Part shown: piece after piece, positions 21,531 to 24,163 of the stretch | Position numbering within the stretch: position 1 is the stretch's first letter | Layout: each line of letters begins with the position of its first letter | NCBI GenBank assembly: GCA_900555165.1 | Contig: USKE01000001.1 | Span: forward strand, 1 to 24,163 | Length of the DNA stretch: 24,163 bases | Direction of reading: 5' to 3' | DNA from: an uncultured Porphyromonadaceae bacterium | GTDB taxonomy: Bacteria; Bacteroidota; Bacteroidia; Bacteroidales; Muribaculaceae | Made by a program: the position numbers and the translations under genes | Notes under the pieces: generated by a model | Told to the model about the DNA's origin: nothing | What the model saw: the letters and a program-made list of their open reading frames with translations, nothing else | Database searches by the model: none

Positions 21531-24163
21531 TTAGAAGTTAAGGTTAAGACCGAGTGTGAATGTGCGCGGACGCGGATATACCTCCTTGTCGATGCCCGGG
21601 CATGAGCTGTTGCCTGAATAGATCTCGGGGTCGATGCCGGTGTAGGAGGTGATGGTGGCCACGTTCTGCACGCCCAGTGTGACGCGGAGGGTCGAGCGGT
21701 TGTTCCACAGGCGGGGGAATGTGTATCCGAGGGTGATGTTGTCGAAACGGAAGAAGTCACCCTTCTCGAGCCAGTAGTCAGAGTAGAGCTGCTGGTTCTC
21801 GAAACCCTGGTCGGCGGTGTACTTGAAGATGTTCGAGAAACTGCCCTGGTCAGAGTAGGCCGAGGTCAGGTACTGGTCGGCGCGCAGGTAATTGTAGATA
21901 TATGAGCCGAACGAGCCGTGGCCCGAGATGGCCAGATCCCAGTTCTTGTAGCTCAGGCGCGTGTTGAAACCGAGCAGATGGGTGGGGAGGCCGCTCTTGC
22001 CGGTGGCGTATTTGGTCTCGGTGGGGCTGATGGTGCCGTCAGGCTGCACGTACTGGCCCTCGATGGGCTTGCCGGCCTCGTCGTATGCCTGCTTGGCCAG
22101 ATAGAACGTGTATGGGGTCTGGTCTACCATGAATACCTGCACTGTCTTGCCGGTGCCCGAGATGGCGCCGGTGTTCACGAAGTTGTAGTCTGAGTCGACG
22201 ACGTTGAGCTTGGTAATCTTCGACTGCTGCCAGGTGTAGTTGAGGCCGATGCTCCATTCCCAGTCTTTGGTCGAGACGGGCACGAAGTTGAGGGCAACTT
22301 CGACGCCCTGGTTGTCCATCGAACCGATGTTGGTGGTGAGCACGGGGGCGTAGTTCACGCCGGCAGGCACGTTGATGGTGTTGAGCAGGTCTTTGGTATG
22401 GCGCTTGTAGTAGTCGACCGAACCGAAGATACGGTTGTTGAGGAAACCGAAGTCGAGACCGAAGTTCCATGTGCGGGTGGTCTCCCACTTGATGTCGTTG
22501 TCATAGCCGTTGGGACGGTATGTCTCGTACCATTTGTCGCCGAACTGGTATGACGACTCGGGATAAGAGATGGAGTAGGTTGTCATCCAGGGGTAGTCGT
22601 TGATGATGTCCTGCTGGCCTGTTTCGCCGTAGCCGACGCGGATCTTCAGGTCGGAGAGGGTTGACTGTTCCTGCAGGAACGGTTCCTGAATCACGCGCCA
22701 TGCGGCTGCCACCGAGGGGAAGTAGCCCCAGCGGTTGTCTTTGGCGAAACGCGACGAGGCGTCGGCGCGCAGGGTGGCTGTGAGCAGATAGCGGTCGGCG
22801 AACGAGTAGTTGAGTCGGCCGTACCACGATACCAGATAGTATTCGGTCTTGTAATGGCGCTTTGCCGAGAGTTCGTTGCCTTCGGGGTCATGGTTTGTGG
22901 CGTCGTACTTGCGCCAGAAGTGCTGCCAGCCGTAACCTGCCATGGCCGAGAAGTCATGCTTGCCGCCCCAGTTGTGGTGGTAGTTGGCGTAGGCGTCGAG
23001 CAGGAGGTTGCTCTTGTCCTGGATGGAATTGTATACCAGGCCGGTGCCGTCTTTCTGATTGCCGGTGTACATCATGCCGGCGAGTTCGGGCACGGTGCGG
23101 TTGTATTTCGAGCGCAGGATGTCGTAGCCGAGGTTGAGGTTCACGCTCAGATCTTCGAGACCGTGTATCTTGTAGTCGAACTGGGCGTTGCCGATCGAAC
23201 GGGTGACCTTGTTGAGACGGTCCTCAAGTTCAAGCTGTGCGACGGGGTTGTCGGTCTGGATGGCCATGGGGCTGTTGCCGTTCATCCAGATGAAGTAGCC
23301 AAGGCCCGGGTCGGTTGCGGCTGTGGAGCTGCCGGTGCGCACGGGGCGGGTGGGGTCGTAGCGCAGGGCGTTGGTGACCACGCCGTTATCGACCATGTCG
23401 TTGTGCTCATACGAGAACTTGGCATTGAGGTTCAGGTTCAGGTGGTCGTCGAGCAGTTTGGGGGTGAGAGCCACGCCGGCGGTGAAACGCTGGTATTTGT
23501 TGGTGCGGATGATACCGTCCTGGTTGGTGTAGCCTACCGAAACGCGGTAAGGAGTAGTGATGGCGTTGATTTTGCCGGCAACCGAGAGGTTGTGTTCGGT
23601 ACCGAAGGCGGTGCGGTATATCTCGTCCTGCCAGTCGGTATTGGCCTGATAATAGGTATAGTCGAACGGATCGCCGCCCATGTTCGAAAGCTGCTCGTTG
23701 TAGAGCTCCTTGAACTGCGGCCCGTTGGTCAGCGACATGCGGTGCCCCACGTGCTTCACGCCCACCGACTGGTTGACGTTCACCACCGTCTGCCCCATCT
23801 TGGCGCGTTTGGTCGTGACGATGATGACGCCGTTGGCGCCGCGTGAACCGTAGATGGCCGTCGACGAGGCGTCCTTGAGGACCGAGATCTGCTCGATGTC
23901 GGCCGAGTTGATGTCGTTCAGGTCGCTCACGGCGTCGATCACGCCGTCGACGACGATCAGCGGTTCGTTCGACGCCGAGATCGAACGCGTGCCGCGCACG
24001 CGGATCGAAGTCGTGGCTCCCGGCGCACCCGAAGTCGACATGATGTCCACACCGGCGATGCGGCCTTGCAGAGCCTGGTCGACCGACGTGTTGGGCACGT
24101 CGCGGATGTCGGACATCTTCACGTTAGAGACCGAACCCGTCAGGTCGGCTTTCTTCACCGCGC
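21531..24163 (-). CDS. SusC/RagA TonB-dependent outer-membrane transporter, 5' end missing
   Basis: About 877 residues are visible; the signal peptide, carboxypeptidase-like domain and TonB box lie beyond the right edge. The visible part begins KKADLTGSVSNV and includes the plug signatures GTRSISASNEPLIVVDGV and STAIYGSRGANGVIIVTTK, then a 22-strand barrel with Tyr/Trp-rich strands, and ends PRPRTFTLGLNLNF with the terminal Phe of outer-membrane proteins. It imports a glycan or other oligomer using TonB energy, with SusD as partner. There is no frameshift. The first 150 or so visible codons use ACG for Thr and ATC for Ile far more than the rest, a change discussed separately. Complete relatives are about 1000-1100 residues. 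Confidence 0.97.
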   Translation of the reverse strand, partial: AVKKADLTGSVSNVKMSDIRDVPNTSVDQALQGRIAGVDIMSTSGAPGATTSIRVRGTRSISASNEPLIVVDGVIDAVSDLNDINSADIEQISVLKDASSTAIYGSRGANGVIIVTTKRAKMGQTVVNVNQSVGVKHVGHRMSLTNGPQFKELYNEQLSNMGGDPFDYTYYQANTDWQDEIYRTAFGTEHNLSVAGKINAITTPYRVSVGYTNQDGIIRTNKYQRFTAGVALTPKLLDDHLNLNLNAKFSYEHNDMVDNGVVTNALRYDPTRPVRTGSSTAATDPGLGYFIWMNGNSPMAIQTDNPVAQLELEDRLNKVTRSIGNAQFDYKIHGLEDLSVNLNLGYDILRSKYNRTVPELAGMMYTGNQKDGTGLVYNSIQDKSNLLLDAYANYHHNWGGKHDFSAMAGYGWQHFWRKYDATNHDPEGNELSAKRHYKTEYYLVSWYGRLNYSFADRYLLTATLRADASSRFAKDNRWGYFPSVAAAWRVIQEPFLQEQSTLSDLKIRVGYGETGQQDIINDYPWMTTYSISYPESSYQFGDKWYETYRPNGYDNDIKWETTRTWNFGLDFGFLNNRIFGSVDYYKRHTKDLLNTINVPAGVNYAPVLTTNIGSMDNQGVEVALNFVPVSTKDWEWSIGLNYTWQQSKITKLNVVDSDYNFVNTGAISGTGKTVQVFMVDQTPYTFYLAKQAYDEAGKPIEGQYVQPDGTISPTETKYATGKSGLPTHLLGFNTRLSYKNWDLAISGHGSFGSYIYNYLRADQYLTSAYSDQGSFSNIFKYTADQGFENQQLYSDYWLEKGDFFRFDNITLGYTFPRLWNNRSTLRVTLGVQNVATITSYTGIDPEIYSGNSSCPGIDKEVYPRPRTFTLGLNLNF

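Noticed and set aside
22854..23846. 330-codon frame antisense to susC
   Set aside because: Shadow of the susC reading frame; no start context, domain or promoter of its own.

Overview
The window comes from a Bacteroidota genome, most likely order Bacteroidales. A Muribaculaceae-like lineage is my best guess from the high G+C and gene content, but that is inference. The evidence is a SusC/SusD pair, repeated matches to the Bacteroidota promoter box TAnnTTTG (several with a TTTG or TTG element 19-20 nt upstream), near absence of Shine-Dalgarno sites, and a set of housekeeping genes typical of the order.

Layout. Bases 1-2857 (+): the 3' end of a SPOR-domain gene, then a tightly packed run of nitroreductase, Rossmann/DUF2520 protein, KdsC-like HAD phosphatase and Maf pyrophosphatase. 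Bases 2858-3343: an intergenic stretch that reads as a promoter - about 194 nt - terminator small-RNA unit. Bases 3344-4150 (+): a protein I do not recognise. Bases 4197-4277: a cloverleaf-like inverted-repeat element. Bases 4377-9413 (-): a large secreted M16 zinc protease and, upstream of it, an ABC ATPase / membrane protein / YtrA-type GntR regulator operon with a well-formed promoter and a palindrome at its predicted start site. Bases 9563-11749 (-): radA and a TrmH/SpoU methyltransferase, divergent from rnpB (RNase P RNA, 11808-12230, +). The initiator tRNA-fMet gene (12438-12512) follows, then a self-complementary array of 9-bp repeats. Bases 12713-14463 (-): a small DUF6582-like protein and a NhaD-type sodium/proton antiporter.

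Bases 14464-15126 hold no protein gene but contain one, possibly two, structured RNAs. Bases 15127-18073 (+): mltG, guaA and a 56-residue 2[4Fe-4S] ferredoxin with its own strong promoter and terminator. Bases 18318-24163 (-): SusC (5' end outside the window), SusD and a secreted histidine-acid phosphatase, read in that order, with a 121-bp nested inverted repeat just before the phosphatase start.

How the genes work together. Most of the window is core metabolism and information processing: envelope (kdsC-like, mltG, SPOR), nucleotides (maf, guaA), RNA (rnpB, tRNA-fMet, trmH) and repair (radA). The accessory part is the SusCD-phosphatase locus, which suggests uptake of a phosphorylated or phosphate-decorated nutrient. 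I see no CRISPR array, transposase, prophage or toxin system. The most interesting material is non-coding: the two RNA loci, the cloverleaf repeat, the 9-mer hairpin array, the leader RNA of the phosphatase and a sharp codon-usage change inside susC.
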